From: DAOTEJ01 sp035454085
GTDB taxonomy: Bacteria > Pseudomonadota > Gammaproteobacteria > Burkholderiales > Burkholderiaceae_F
Reading direction: 5' to 3'
Assembly: GCA_035454085.1 (NCBI GenBank)
Contig: DAOTEJ010000015.1
Location: 1-44,374 of the forward strand
DNA length: 44,374 bases
Within the stretch, counting starts at the first letter, position 1; every line of letters starts with the position of its first letter. The notes under the pieces are model-generated. The model saw only the letters and a program-made list of their open reading frames with translations, was not told where the DNA came from and did not search any database. Positions 34,768-43,826 of the stretch are shown one piece after another. The position numbers were made by a program, and so were the translations under genes.

Positions 34768-36306
34768 ATGACTCGAGGCTACCGTCCGTTCCGCCTGCAC
34801 CCGGCTGCCGTCGCCACCCTGGCGGCGCTGTCGCTCGCGGCGGCGATGCCTGCGGCAATGGCCAAGCCGGCCAAGAAGGCCGCCCCCACGCGCCTTGCCC
34901 AGGCCAGCGCACCCGCCAAGCCTGCCACGGCGCCAGCCGCCCCGGCGGCGCCCTCGGCACCCGGTCTGCCCTCGATTCCGGTGCCGGTGATCGACCAGAC
35001 GCCGCAGCAGAGTGCGGCCGAAGCGGCACTGCTGGCCGCGCGCTCGGGCGTGCGCGAAGACCTGATGTCCGTCTACCGCGACGCGCTGGCCAACGACTCG
35101 CTGTTCGCGGCCCAGCGCTTCCAGGCGCAGGCCGACCTGGAAAAGACGCCGCAGGCGCGCGCGGCCCTGCTGCCCCAGGTGGGGCTGACCGGCACGGCCA
35201 ACTACAACAACATAGACGGCACCTCCACGATCATCCGCGGCGACAACTGGAAGGCCTATGGCGGGGGACTGAACCTGCTCGCGCCGGTGTACCGGCCGCA
35301 GGCCTGGGAGACCTTCGAGCAGTCGAAGCTCTTCGTCATGCAGAGCGAGGCGGCGCTTGCCCAGGCGCGCCAGGACCTGATCCTGCGCACCGCACAGGCC
35401 TACTTCGCGGTGCTCACCGCGCGCGACCAGCTGATCTACCTCGAGGCCGCCAAGAAGGCCACGCTCGAGCAGCTGTCTCAGGCCAAGCGCGAATTCGAGG
35501 TCGGCACCAAGACCATCATCGACGCCAACGAAGCCCAGGCGCGCTACGACCAGATCACCGCGCAGGAGCAGGTGGCGCTGGGCCAGTTGCTGGTGGCACG
35601 CAGCCAGCTGCAGACGCTGATCGCCCGCGAGCCCGCGGCGGTGGCCGGGCTGCGCGACCGCCCGAATCTGCAGCCGCCCTCGCCGCAGGAGTTGCCCCCC
35701 TGGGTGAAGCTGGCCGAAGACAGCAACTACACCGTGCAGATTGCCCGCGCCGGCACCGAGATCGCCACGCGCGAGCTGCAGAAGGCCAAGGACGGCTACA
35801 AGCCCACGCTCGACGTGGTGGGCAACTACAGCCACAACCGCTTCGATGGCCGCGCCCCGGCCGAAGTCACCTACAACGCGCGCGGCGGCCAAATCGGTCT
35901 GCAGCTCAACTGGCCGGTGTTCACCGGCGGCTTCACCCAGAGCCGGGTGCGCGAGACCCTGGCGCTCGACGAGAAGTCGCGCGCCGACCTCGAGTCGGCG
36001 CGTCGCGGCGCCGCCAACAACGCACGCGACGCCTTCACGGGCGTGAGCTTCGGTCTGAGCACGGTCAAGGCGCTGGAGTCGGCCGAGGTCTCGTCCAAGA
36101 CCCAGCTCGAATCCACCCAGCTCGGCTACCAGGTGGGCGTGCGCATTCTGCTCGACGTGCTCAACGCCACCACCCAGCTCTACCTCACGCAGCGCGACCT
36201 CAAGCAGGCGCGCTACGCGGTGCTGCTCTCGGGCCTGCGCCTGAAGGCCACGACCGCCGCGCTCACCGACGAGGACGTCGCCGCCGTCAACGCCCTGCTT
36301 CAGTAA
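34768..36306 (+). CDS. tolC: TolC-family outer-membrane efflux channel
   Basis: The outer-membrane exit duct for type I secretion and tripartite efflux pumps. The 512-residue protein has a signal peptide (to about A-M-A, residue 31), a Pro/Ala-rich linker (about 32-80) and two repeated outer-membrane-factor halves. Visible segments are R-D-Q-L-I-Y-L-E-A-A, Y-K-P-T-L-D-V-V-G-N-Y, G-L-Q-L-N-W-P-V-F-T-G-G and a late L-D-V-L-N-A-T-T-Q-L-Y. ATG 34768 has AAGGGAGA 6-13 bases upstream. No pump genes adjoin, so it may serve several systems. Its end overlaps the convergent waaA gene by 20 bases. Confidence 0.93.
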   Translation: MTRGYRPFRLHPAAVATLAALSLAAAMPAAMAKPAKKAAPTRLAQASAPAKPATAPAAPAAPSAPGLPSIPVPVIDQTPQQSAAEAALLAARSGVREDLMSVYRDALANDSLFAAQRFQAQADLEKTPQARAALLPQVGLTGTANYNNIDGTSTIIRGDNWKAYGGGLNLLAPVYRPQAWETFEQSKLFVMQSEAALAQARQDLILRTAQAYFAVLTARDQLIYLEAAKKATLEQLSQAKREFEVGTKTIIDANEAQARYDQITAQEQVALGQLLVARSQLQTLIAREPAAVAGLRDRPNLQPPSPQELPPWVKLAEDSNYTVQIARAGTEIATRELQKAKDGYKPTLDVVGNYSHNRFDGRAPAEVTYNARGGQIGLQLNWPVFTGGFTQSRVRETLALDEKSRADLESARRGAANNARDAFTGVSFGLSTVKALESAEVSSKTQLESTQLGYQVGVRILLDVLNATTQLYLTQRDLKQARYAVLLSGLRLKATTAALTDEDVAAVNALLQ

Positions 36307-37588
36307 GCAGGGGCGCGATCCACTCCAGGGTGCGCGCGGTGGCGCCGCGGTGCGCGGCCGCGAAGTCCTCGCCTGCGGCGCTCATGCGCGCGCGCAGGTC
36401 TGGGTCGGTGGCGATCGTCAGCAGACCGTCCCACGCGGCTGCGGCGTCAGGCACGCGCCGCACGGCGCCGGCCGCGATGGCGTCCTCGGTGGCCTGGGCG
36501 AAGTTGTAGGTCGAAGGTCCCACGAGCGCCGGCGTGCCCACCGCGCAGGCCTCGATCAGGTTCTGCCCGCCCAGCGCTTGCAGGCTGCCCCCGATCAGCG
36601 CGGCATCGGCCAGCGCGTAGTACAGCGCCATCTCGCCCATCGAATCGCCCAGCAGCACGTCGACATCGGCCAGCGCCGCTGCCACCGCGGCGGCATCGGC
36701 GTGCGCCGGCAGTTGCGAGCGGCGCAGCGTGCGCGCGCCGGTGCCGGCGACGAGCGCTGCGACCTCGTCGAAGCGCTGGGGATGGCGCGGCACGATCACC
36801 AGCAGCGCGGGCGAAGGCGCGGCGGCCCGGGCCGCGAGCAGCAGCGTCTCTTCGCCCTCGCGCGAACTGGCAAACATCAGCACGGGGCGCTGAATCGCTG
36901 CGCGCCAGGCCTGCCCCTGGGCCATCTGGGCCGCATTGGGCGTGAGGTCGAACTTCAGGTTGCCCACCACCTCCACTGCCTGCGCACCGGCCGCGCGCAG
37001 GCGCCCGGCGTCGGCCGCCGTTTGCGCCAGCACGCGCGTGAACCCCTGCGCCGCCTCGCGCATCAGCGCCGGGGTGCGTTGCGCCTTGGCGGCGGACTTC
37101 TCGGACAGGCGCGCGTTCACCAGCACGAGGGGCAGGTCCTCGACGCGCGCCTGCGCGATCAGGTTGGGCCAGACCTCGGTCTCCATGATCAGGCCGACGT
37201 CGGGCCGCGCCTCGCGCAGGAAGCGCCGCATGGTCCACGGCAGGTCGTAGGGCAGATAGCGCTGCACGATGCGGCCCGGCAGGCGTGCGGAGAGCGCGGC
37301 CCCGGCCTCGCGGCCCGTGGGTGTCATGTGCGTCAGCAGAATGTGGTGCCGCGGATAGGCCTGCGCCAGGGCCTCCACCAAGGGCTGGGCGGCGCGGGTC
37401 TCGCCCAGCGACACGGCATGCAGCCAGATCAGCGGCCCGGGCGGGCGCGCACCCACGGCACCGGTGTAGCGCTCGGACCAATGCTCGCGATAAGCCGGCT
37501 GGCGTCGCGAGCGCCACAGCAGGTAGACCGCCGCCAAGGGCAGGGCCAGGACGACGAACAGGGTGTAGAAAAAGCGCGCGCGACTCAT
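36287..37588 (-). CDS. waaA: 3-deoxy-D-manno-octulosonic acid transferase WaaA (KdtA)
   Basis: Transfers Kdo residues from CMP-Kdo to lipid IVA at the inner membrane. The 433-residue GT30 enzyme has an N-terminal membrane anchor (about residues 5-22), the W-L-H-A-V-S-L-G-E-T-R-A-A motif with the catalytic Glu, T-P-T-G-R-E-A-G, M-E-T-E-V-W-P-N-L and G-N-L-K-F-D. The C-terminal G-G-S-L-Q-A-L-G-G-Q-N-L-I-E motif is typical. ATG 37588 is chosen at the membrane anchor; the 16-codon upstream extension is not supported. It follows waaC closely. Confidence 0.95.
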   Translation of the reverse strand: MSRARFFYTLFVVLALPLAAVYLLWRSRRQPAYREHWSERYTGAVGARPPGPLIWLHAVSLGETRAAQPLVEALAQAYPRHHILLTHMTPTGREAGAALSARLPGRIVQRYLPYDLPWTMRRFLREARPDVGLIMETEVWPNLIAQARVEDLPLVLVNARLSEKSAAKAQRTPALMREAAQGFTRVLAQTAADAGRLRAAGAQAVEVVGNLKFDLTPNAAQMAQGQAWRAAIQRPVLMFASSREGEETLLLAARAAAPSPALLVIVPRHPQRFDEVAALVAGTGARTLRRSQLPAHADAAAVAAALADVDVLLGDSMGEMALYYALADAALIGGSLQALGGQNLIEACAVGTPALVGPSTYNFAQATEDAIAAGAVRRVPDAAAAWDGLLTIATDPDLRARMSAAGEDFAAAHRGATARTLEWIAPLLTEAGR

Positions 37589-37614
37589 GCGCCGCACTTT
37601 AGCGCCCGCCGGGC

Positions 37615-38565
37615 TCAGGCCAGCACGCGCTCGCAAGCGGCCCGCACCTGCTCGAGTGCAGGTTGCTGACCCACCCCGCCCAGACTCTCGACCGGGCCGT
37701 CTCCGGTGAGGCCCACGCGTTCGATGGGATAGTCGCAGAAGATGCCGACGCAGCGCCGGCCCAGGGCCGCTGCCAGGTGCGTGAGCCCCGTGTCCACGCC
37801 CACCACCAGCTGCGCCTGGGCGAGGCTCGCGCCCAGCACATCCAGACCCGAGCGTGGCGCCACGCGCGCACCAGGAATGGCAGCAGCCAGGCGGCGCACG
37901 CGCTCGCCCTCTTCGGGCGCGCCCCAGAAGAGCACGCTGCGCAGGCCGCGCTCGCCGAGCCAGCGGCCCAGTTCGATCCAGCGCTCCTCGGGCCAGAGCT
38001 TGCTCGCCCGGCTGGTGTTGGCGAGCAGCACCGCGGAGTCGGCGCCCAGGTCGGCCAGCGGTGTGCCCGTGGGCCGCAACTCGAAGCGCGGCGGTCCCTC
38101 GAGTTCGTATCCCAGCGCCTGTGCGGCCAGTTCACGGCAGCGCTGGACCGCGGGAAGGTCGACCGGCACCTCGAAGCAGCGCGAGTAGAAGCGCGTGGCC
38201 AGAGGTTCGCGGGCCGTGAGCTTGCCGTAGCCCACCACCGGTGCGCGGGTCCAGCTCCCCACCAGGGCGCTCTTGATCAGGCCCTGGCAGTCGATCACCA
38301 GGTCGTAGCGCGCGTCGCGCAGCTTGGTGCGTACGCGCGCGACCTCGCGCCACATGGCCGGCGACAGGAGTTGCCTGCGCCAGCGCCGCAAGGAGACGCG
38401 TCGCACCTCGTTGACGTGCGGGCTCATGCGCGGGATGGGAACGAAGGCGTCCTCGCACACCCAGTCGATCAGGGCGCCAGGGCGGGCTCGGGCGATGTCG
38501 GCTGCCAGGGGCAGCGCGTGGACGACATCGCCCATCGAAGAGGTCTTGACGATCAGTACGCGCAC
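37615..38565 (-). CDS. waaC: Lipopolysaccharide heptosyltransferase I WaaC
   Basis: Adds the first heptose to Kdo2-lipid A. The 316-residue GT9 protein starts V-R-V-L-I-V-K-T-S-S-M-G-D-V-V-H-A-L-P, the GT9 N-terminal signature. The C-terminal half contains L-L-A-N-T-S-R-A-S-K-L-W-P-E-E-R-W and V-G-V-D-T-G-L-T-H-L-A-A-A-L-G-R. The start is GTG 38565, since the signature begins there; a longer frame adds 34 residues that match nothing. The preceding 106-base gap holds hairpins. WaaC rather than WaaF is favoured by the pairing with waaA and by the sequence. Confidence 0.9.
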   Translation of the reverse strand: MRVLIVKTSSMGDVVHALPLAADIARARPGALIDWVCEDAFVPIPRMSPHVNEVRRVSLRRWRRQLLSPAMWREVARVRTKLRDARYDLVIDCQGLIKSALVGSWTRAPVVGYGKLTAREPLATRFYSRCFEVPVDLPAVQRCRELAAQALGYELEGPPRFELRPTGTPLADLGADSAVLLANTSRASKLWPEERWIELGRWLGERGLRSVLFWGAPEEGERVRRLAAAIPGARVAPRSGLDVLGASLAQAQLVVGVDTGLTHLAAALGRRCVGIFCDYPIERVGLTGDGPVESLGGVGQQPALEQVRAACERVLA

Positions 38566-38634
38566 GCCCCGATTGTGCCCGGCGCGCCAGACAGCGGGTT
38601 TGACGACGCGCCACTGGCGCGGGCTTTCCCTCAG

Positions 38635-38652
38635 AGGCAGCCGTGGCTGCCT
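38635..38652 (-). terminator. Hairpin between phosphomannomutase and waaC (possible terminator)
   Basis: Inverted repeat AGGCAGC-CGTG-GCTGCCT begins 20 bases after the phosphomannomutase stop. A second tight palindrome (CGCGCCA-C-TGGCGCG, 38607-38621) follows. Neither has a U-tract, so this may be a weak or Rho-assisted end, or mRNA structure upstream of the waaC GTG. Confidence 0.4.
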
Positions 38653-38671
38653 GCTCAAGCCGGGCAATGCG

Positions 38672-40060
38672 TCAGAAGGGCAGGTGCGCGCCCGGCGCCA
38701 CTTGCAGGATGGCCGCGCGAAAGGCCGCCTGGATGCGTGCCAGGGCTTCCGGCGTGTCGCCCTCGAAGCGCAGCACCACCAGCGGCGTAGTGTTCGAGGG
38801 CCGCGCCAGGCCGAAGCCGTCGGCCCATTCGGCGCGCACCCCGTCGATGGTGATCACTTGCGTCGCGCCCTCGAAGCGCGCCTGGCCGCGCAGGCGCTCG
38901 ACCAGGGCGAAGTTCTCGCCCTCGTCGGTGTGCAGGTGCAGCTCGGGCGTGTTGATAGCGCTGGGCAAGGCCTCGAGCACCGCGCAGGGATCGGCGCTGC
39001 GCGAGAGGATCTCGAGCAGGCGCGCGCCGGCGTACAGCCCGTCGTCGAAGCCCGGCCAGCGGTCGTTGAAGAACAGGTGGCCGCTCATCTCGCCCGCGAA
39101 GGGCGCGCCGGATTCCTTGAGCTTGGCCTTGATCAGCGAGTGCCCGGTGCGCCACATGGTGGGCACGCCGCCGTGAGCGCGCACCCAGGGCGCCAGGGCG
39201 CGCGTGCACTTGACGTCGAAGATGATCTCGCCGCCAGGGTGCGCGGCCAGGATGTCCTGCGCGAACAGCATGATCTGGCGGTCGGGGAAGATGATCTGCC
39301 CGGCCTTGGTGACCACGCCCAGGCGGTCGCCATCGCCGTCGAAGGCGAGCCCGAGTTCCGCGTCGGTGGTGCGCAGGGCGCCGATCAGGTCCTCGAGGTT
39401 CTCGGGGTGGGCCGGGTCGGGGTGGTGATTGGGGAAGGTCCCGTCGATGTCGGTGAACAACTCCACCACCTCGCAGCCCAGGGCACGGAAGAGCTGTACC
39501 GCGGTGGGGCCGGCCACGCCATTGCCGCAGTCGATGGCGATCTTCATGGGGCGGGCGAGCTTCACGTCGCGCGTGATGGCGGCGATGTAGTCGTCCAGCA
39601 CGTCGGCCATGCGCACCTCGCCGCGCGTTGCCCCCGTGACCAGGCGGCCCGCCTCGATGCGCACGCGCAGCGCCTGGATGCCATCGCCGTGCAGGGTGGC
39701 GCCGCCCAGCATCAGCTTCAATCCGTTGTACTCGGGCGGGTTGTGGCTGCCGGTGATCTCCACGCCGCTGCCGGTGCCCAGATGCACGGTGCTGAAGTAC
39801 AGCACCGGCGTGGGCACCATGCCCACGTCGATCACCGCCGTGCCGGTGGAGGCGATGCCGTCTTCGAGCGCGTCGCGCAGCAGCGGGCCCGAGAGGCGCC
39901 CGTCGCGGCCGATGCAGATCGCGCTCAGCCCGCGCTCCACGGCCTCGCTGCCCAGGGCCCGGCCGATGGCGCGCACGGCCTCGGGGGTGAGCGCGGTCTC
40001 GACCACGCCGCGAATGTCGTAGGCCTTGAAGATCGAGGCAGAAACGGAAGTGTTGCTCAT
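38672..40060 (-). CDS. Phosphomannomutase / phosphoglucomutase (AlgC/ManB type)
   Basis: Interconverts mannose-6-phosphate and mannose-1-phosphate (often also the glucose phosphates), supplying ManC. The 462-residue protein has all four phosphohexomutase motifs: phosphoserine loop T-G-S-H-N-P-P-E-Y-N-G, metal loop F-D-G-D-G-D-R, sugar-binding G-E-M-S-G-H and phosphate-binding R-P-S-N-T-T-P. The length fits AlgC (463). It lies downstream of gmd and the reductase on the same strand, 92 bases away. A dual PMM/PGM role is an inference from the subgroup. Confidence 0.94.
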   Translation of the reverse strand: MSNTSVSASIFKAYDIRGVVETALTPEAVRAIGRALGSEAVERGLSAICIGRDGRLSGPLLRDALEDGIASTGTAVIDVGMVPTPVLYFSTVHLGTGSGVEITGSHNPPEYNGLKLMLGGATLHGDGIQALRVRIEAGRLVTGATRGEVRMADVLDDYIAAITRDVKLARPMKIAIDCGNGVAGPTAVQLFRALGCEVVELFTDIDGTFPNHHPDPAHPENLEDLIGALRTTDAELGLAFDGDGDRLGVVTKAGQIIFPDRQIMLFAQDILAAHPGGEIIFDVKCTRALAPWVRAHGGVPTMWRTGHSLIKAKLKESGAPFAGEMSGHLFFNDRWPGFDDGLYAGARLLEILSRSADPCAVLEALPSAINTPELHLHTDEGENFALVERLRGQARFEGATQVITIDGVRAEWADGFGLARPSNTTPLVVLRFEGDTPEALARIQAAFRAAILQVAPGAHLPF

Positions 40061-40152
40061 GGCAGTGGTGGCGTTAGGCGATGTGGGGAGGATGCGGGCT
40101 GTCGCGGCGTGATCAGACAGGAACCTGGGCGACCGGATGGGGCCAGTGGGGT

Positions 40153-41043
40153 TCAGGCGCCACGCGCGGCCTCGAGCATCCAGGCGAGCGTGGCGCGGAA
40201 GTCCTGGTGCGGCAGCTCGCCCAGGGCGGCGCGCATGCGTGCGGGGCTGCCCACCAGGCGGTGCACTTCAGAGGCGCGCACGTAGGCCGGATTCACCTTG
40301 AACTCGAGCGCGTGGCCAGACAGTTCGGTGAGCTGCTCCAGGATCCAGCGCAGCGAGCGCCCCGTGCCCGAGCACAGGTTCACGACGCCGTCCGGAACCT
40401 GTGCGCCCAGCAGGCGCACGTAGGCCTCGGCCACGGCGCGCACGTCCGAGAAATCGCGCACCACCTCGATGTTGCCGAGCTCGATGGCCGGCGCGCGGCG
40501 CGCGAAGTGCGCCACCAGCTTGGGTACCAGGAAGCTCTCGGTCTGGCCCGCGCCGGTGTAGTTGAAGGGCCGCGTCATGACCAGCGGCAGGCGCGCGGCA
40601 TAGGTGCGCACCATGTGCTCCATCGCCAGCTTGCTGGCGGCGTAGTGGTTCACCGGCGCGGGCGGCGTGTCCTCGGTGATCGGTTCGACCTCGGCGTTGC
40701 CGTAGATGTTGGCCGAGCTCGCCACCACCACGCGGCGCACCGGTTGCGGCGCGGCGATCAGGGCCTCGAGCAGGTGGGTGGTGCCGACTGTGTTGACCGC
40801 GTAGAAGCCCGCCGCGTCGCCGTGGCCCACGAAGCTCAGTGCGGCCAGATGGATCACGTAGTCGGGCCGCGTGGCGCGCACCACCTCGGCGACGGTCTCG
40901 GGCCGGGTGAGGTCGAAGGGCGCCCCGGTGCCCTCGGCGTCGATCACCGTGTGGCCCGCGCGCTCGAGCGCCGGGCGCAGGTGCCGGCCGGTGAAGCCGG
41001 TGGCCCCGGTCAGCAGGACCCGGCCGGCCTCAGAACGATGCAC
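40153..41043 (-). CDS. rmd: GDP-4-keto-6-deoxy-D-mannose reductase (RMD type)
   Basis: Reduces the product of Gmd, most likely to GDP-D-rhamnose. The 296-residue extended SDR has the Rossmann motif T-G-A-T-G-F-T-G-R-H-L, S-S-A-N-I-Y-G and the catalytic Y-A-A-S-K. R-P-F-N-Y-T-G-A-G-Q, V-V-R-D-F-S-D-V-R and V-N-L-C-S-G match the RMD pattern rather than the longer GDP-fucose synthase (about 320 residues). The start appears to be GTG 41043, overlapping the last 14 bases of gmd. A different product (6-deoxytalose) is possible. Confidence 0.85.
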   Translation of the reverse strand: MHRSEAGRVLLTGATGFTGRHLRPALERAGHTVIDAEGTGAPFDLTRPETVAEVVRATRPDYVIHLAALSFVGHGDAAGFYAVNTVGTTHLLEALIAAPQPVRRVVVASSANIYGNAEVEPITEDTPPAPVNHYAASKLAMEHMVRTYAARLPLVMTRPFNYTGAGQTESFLVPKLVAHFARRAPAIELGNIEVVRDFSDVRAVAEAYVRLLGAQVPDGVVNLCSGTGRSLRWILEQLTELSGHALEFKVNPAYVRASEVHRLVGSPARMRAALGELPHQDFRATLAWMLEAARGA

Positions 41044-42073
41044 CGCGCTCGTTCCTGCGCAGGTCGGCCTCGACCATCATGCGGCACAACTCCTCCAAAG
41101 TGGTCTTGGGCTCCCAGCCCAGCACGGCCTTGGCCTTGGCCGGGTTGCCGATCAGCAGGTCCACCTCCGCCGGGCGATAGAAGCGCGGGTTGACGCGCAC
41201 CAGGGTCTTGCCCGAGGCGCGGTCGATGGCGGTCTCGTGGTCGCCTTCGCCGCGGAACTCCAGTTCGCGCCCGATGGCACGGAAGGCCATGCGCACGAAG
41301 TCGCGCACGGTCTCGGTGCGGTTGGTGGCGAGCACGAAGGTGTCGGGCTCCTTGGCCTGCAGCATGCGCCACATGCCTTCCACGTACTCCTTGGCGTAGC
41401 CCCAGTCGCGCTTGGCGTCCATGTTGCCGAGTTCGAGCACGTCGAGCTTGCCGAGGTGAATCTTGGCCGCCGCGTCGGTGATCTTGCGGGTCACGAACTC
41501 GCGGCCGCGCAGCGGTGATTCGTGGTTGAAGAGGATGCCGCTCGAACCGAAGATGCCGTAGCTCTCGCGGTAGTTGACCGTCATCCAGTGGGCGAAGAGC
41601 TTGGCCACGCCGTAGGGGCTGCGCGGGTAGAAGGGCGTGGACTCGACCTGCGGCACGGCCTGCACCTTGCCGAACATCTCGGAGGTCGAGGCCTGATAGA
41701 AGCGGATCTTGGGGTCGACCAGGCGGATCGCCTCGAGCAGGTTGAGCGCTCCCAGGCCGGTGATGTGCGCCGTGGTGGTGGGCTGGTCGAACGACACGCC
41801 CACGAAGCTCTGCGCGGCGAGGTTGTAGATCTCGTCCGGCCGGGTGCGCTGCACCAGCGCGACGCTGGTACCGATGTCGGTGAGGTCGTACTCGACCAGA
41901 TCGAGGTTCGGATGCGCCTGGATGCCCAACTCCTCGATGCGCCAGAAGTTCACGGAACTGGTGCGCCGATACGTGCCGTAGACCTTGTAGCCCTTGGCGA
42001 GCAGGAGTTCGGCGAGGTAGGCGCCGTCCTGGCCGGTGACGCCGGTGACGACCGCGGTCTTGCTTGAGCTCAT
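41030..42073 (-). CDS. gmd: GDP-mannose 4,6-dehydratase
   Basis: Converts GDP-D-mannose to GDP-4-keto-6-deoxy-D-mannose. The 347-residue SDR shows V-T-G-V-T-G-Q-D-G-A-Y-L-A-E, Y-G-T-Y-R-R, N-L-A-A-Q-S-F-V-G-V-S-F, A-S-T-S-E-M-F-G-K, the catalytic Y-G-V-A-K and N-H-E-S-P-L-R-G-R-E-F-V-T-R-K. ATG 42073 starts the conserved N-terminus; an in-frame TTG 18 bases earlier is less likely. It diverges from manC across 190 bases. The downstream reductase overlaps its end by 14 bases, so the two enzymes are probably made together. Confidence 0.96.
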   Translation of the reverse strand: MSSSKTAVVTGVTGQDGAYLAELLLAKGYKVYGTYRRTSSVNFWRIEELGIQAHPNLDLVEYDLTDIGTSVALVQRTRPDEIYNLAAQSFVGVSFDQPTTTAHITGLGALNLLEAIRLVDPKIRFYQASTSEMFGKVQAVPQVESTPFYPRSPYGVAKLFAHWMTVNYRESYGIFGSSGILFNHESPLRGREFVTRKITDAAAKIHLGKLDVLELGNMDAKRDWGYAKEYVEGMWRMLQAKEPDTFVLATNRTETVRDFVRMAFRAIGRELEFRGEGDHETAIDRASGKTLVRVNPRFYRPAEVDLLIGNPAKAKAVLGWEPKTTLEELCRMMVEADLRRNERGASF

Positions 42074-42141
42074 GGCGATGGGTTCCGTCAATGCCCGGGC
42101 ACGGGGATCTAGGCCCGGGTCGGGGCACAGCTGGCGCCCGA

Positions 42142-42169
42142 TAGAATGTTCTGGGCCGATTGTATCGGC
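42142..42169. promoter_or_regulatory. Divergent promoter elements between gmd and manC
   Basis: A plus-strand TAGAAT (42142-42147) could serve manC. A minus-strand TACAAT (42164-42159) could serve the gmd-rmd-phosphomannomutase run. The latter is the centre of a perfect inverted repeat GCCGAT-TGT-ATCGGC (42155-42169), a possible operator between the two promoters. No convincing -35 boxes were found. Confidence 0.4.
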
Positions 42170-42263
42170 ACCCGTCTACGCAGGCCGTGCGCCGTGCCTG
42201 CAGCGTCCGGGCCATGCGCCGCAATCGCGGGCGCCCGAGAATCAGTCTGGGAGACACTCAAGC

Positions 42264-43712
42264 ATGTTGGCAATCGTCCTGTCCGGTGGCTCGGGCACCC
42301 GCCTCTGGCCGGTGTCGCGCGAGGCCATGCCCAAGCCCTTCATGCGCATCGGCGGCGGCCCCTCCCTGCTTCAGCGCACCCTGCTGCGCGCAGCGGCCTC
42401 GGGCGCCACGCGCTGCCTGGTGGTGACCAACGCGGACTACACCTTCAAGACGGTCGAAGAGTTCACTGAGCTGGGCAGACGCGCCCCGGCCGAGCTGGAA
42501 CTTCTGCTCGAACCCGTGGGACGCAACACCGCGCCGGCCATCGCCGCCGCGGCTCTCACCGCCCAGGCCAAGGGCCTGGGGGCCGAGCCCTTGCTGGTGC
42601 TGCCCGCCGACCACCTGATTCAGGACGAAGCGCGCTTTGCCCAAGTGGCGGCGCACGCGGGGCACCTGGCTGCGCAGGGGCGCATCGTGCTCTTCGGCAT
42701 CCGCCCCACCCTGCCCGAGACCGGATTCGGCTACATCGAGTGCGCCGCCGTGCCCGCGGGCGACGCCGAGCAGGCGGTCAAGCGCTTTGTCGAGAAGCCC
42801 AGCCTCGAGCGCGCCACCGAGTACCTCGCCGCCGGCAACTTCCTGTGGAACAGCGGCATGTTCTGCTTCACCGCCGACACCATGGTCGCCGCCCTGGCCC
42901 AGCACGCCCCCGCGGTGCTGGCGGCGGCGCGCGCCGCGCTGGACGCGGCCGGCCGTCCGGCGCAAGTGCCGGCGCGCATACAACTCGACCGCGCGGCCTT
43001 CGAACAAGCGCCGGACATCTCGATCGACTACGCGGTGATGGAGAAGGCCGCGGGCGTGGTGGTGCTGGCCGGCGACTTCGGCTGGAGCGACATCGGCTCG
43101 TGGAAGGCCGTGGCCGAGGAGTTCGAGCGCGACACCCAGGGCAACACCGCCAGCGGCGAGGTGCTGATGGCCGACTGCCACAACGTGCACGCCCAGACCG
43201 AGGACCGTCTGGTGGCAGCCGTGGGCCTCAAGGACGTGGTGATCGTCGACACCCCCGACGCCGTGCTGGTGTGCGACCGCCACGCCTCGCAGAAGGTCAA
43301 GGACGTGGTCAACGAGCTCAAGCGCCGCGGCCACGACGCGCACAAGCTGCACCGCACGGTGGCGCGACCCTGGGGCACCTACACGACGCTGCAGGAAGGC
43401 CCGCGCTTCAAGATCAAGCGCATCGAGGTCAAGCCGGGCGCCTCGCTGTCGCTGCAGATGCACCACCACCGCAGCGAGCACTGGGTGGTGGTGAGCGGCA
43501 CCGGCAAGGTCACGGTCGACGAGCGCGAAGTGCTGCTCTCGCCCAACGAGTCGACCTACGTGCCGGTGGGATCCAAGCACCGCCTCGAGAACCCCGGCCG
43601 CGTGCCGCTAACCCTGATCGAGGTGCAGTGCGGCGACTACGTGGGCGAGGACGACATCGTGCGCTTCGAGGACAACTACGGGCGCGCTCCGGCAGGCTCC
43701 AAGGCGAGCTGA
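42264..43712 (+). CDS. manC: Mannose-1-phosphate guanylyltransferase / mannose-6-phosphate isomerase (type II)
   Basis: A bifunctional enzyme making mannose-6-phosphate from fructose-6-phosphate and GDP-mannose from mannose-1-phosphate. The 482-residue protein has the N-terminal pyrophosphorylase signature L-S-G-G-S-G-T-R-L-W-P-V-S-R, F-V-E-K-P-S and N-S-G-M-F. The C-terminal cupin PMI domain (about 365-475) contains R-P-W-G-T-Y, G-A-S-L-S-L-Q-M-H-H-H-R-S-E-H-W-V-V-V-S-G and P-V-G-S-K-H-R-L-E-N-P-G. ATG 42264 has TGGGAGA at 42248-42254. Together with the phosphomannomutase it completes GDP-mannose supply for gmd. Confidence 0.96.
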   Translation: MLAIVLSGGSGTRLWPVSREAMPKPFMRIGGGPSLLQRTLLRAAASGATRCLVVTNADYTFKTVEEFTELGRRAPAELELLLEPVGRNTAPAIAAAALTAQAKGLGAEPLLVLPADHLIQDEARFAQVAAHAGHLAAQGRIVLFGIRPTLPETGFGYIECAAVPAGDAEQAVKRFVEKPSLERATEYLAAGNFLWNSGMFCFTADTMVAALAQHAPAVLAAARAALDAAGRPAQVPARIQLDRAAFEQAPDISIDYAVMEKAAGVVVLAGDFGWSDIGSWKAVAEEFERDTQGNTASGEVLMADCHNVHAQTEDRLVAAVGLKDVVIVDTPDAVLVCDRHASQKVKDVVNELKRRGHDAHKLHRTVARPWGTYTTLQEGPRFKIKRIEVKPGASLSLQMHHHRSEHWVVVSGTGKVTVDEREVLLSPNESTYVPVGSKHRLENPGRVPLTLIEVQCGDYVGEDDIVRFEDNYGRAPAGSKAS

Positions 43713-43826
43713 GCGCGTTGACGAGCCGCCGAGCACAGAGCATGCCTTGGCGCAAGTCAATATCGGAGACCCCCAACTCTCTCAAATCGGGACATCGGTG
43801 ATTGCGGCGGCTGTCAAAATAGCGCC

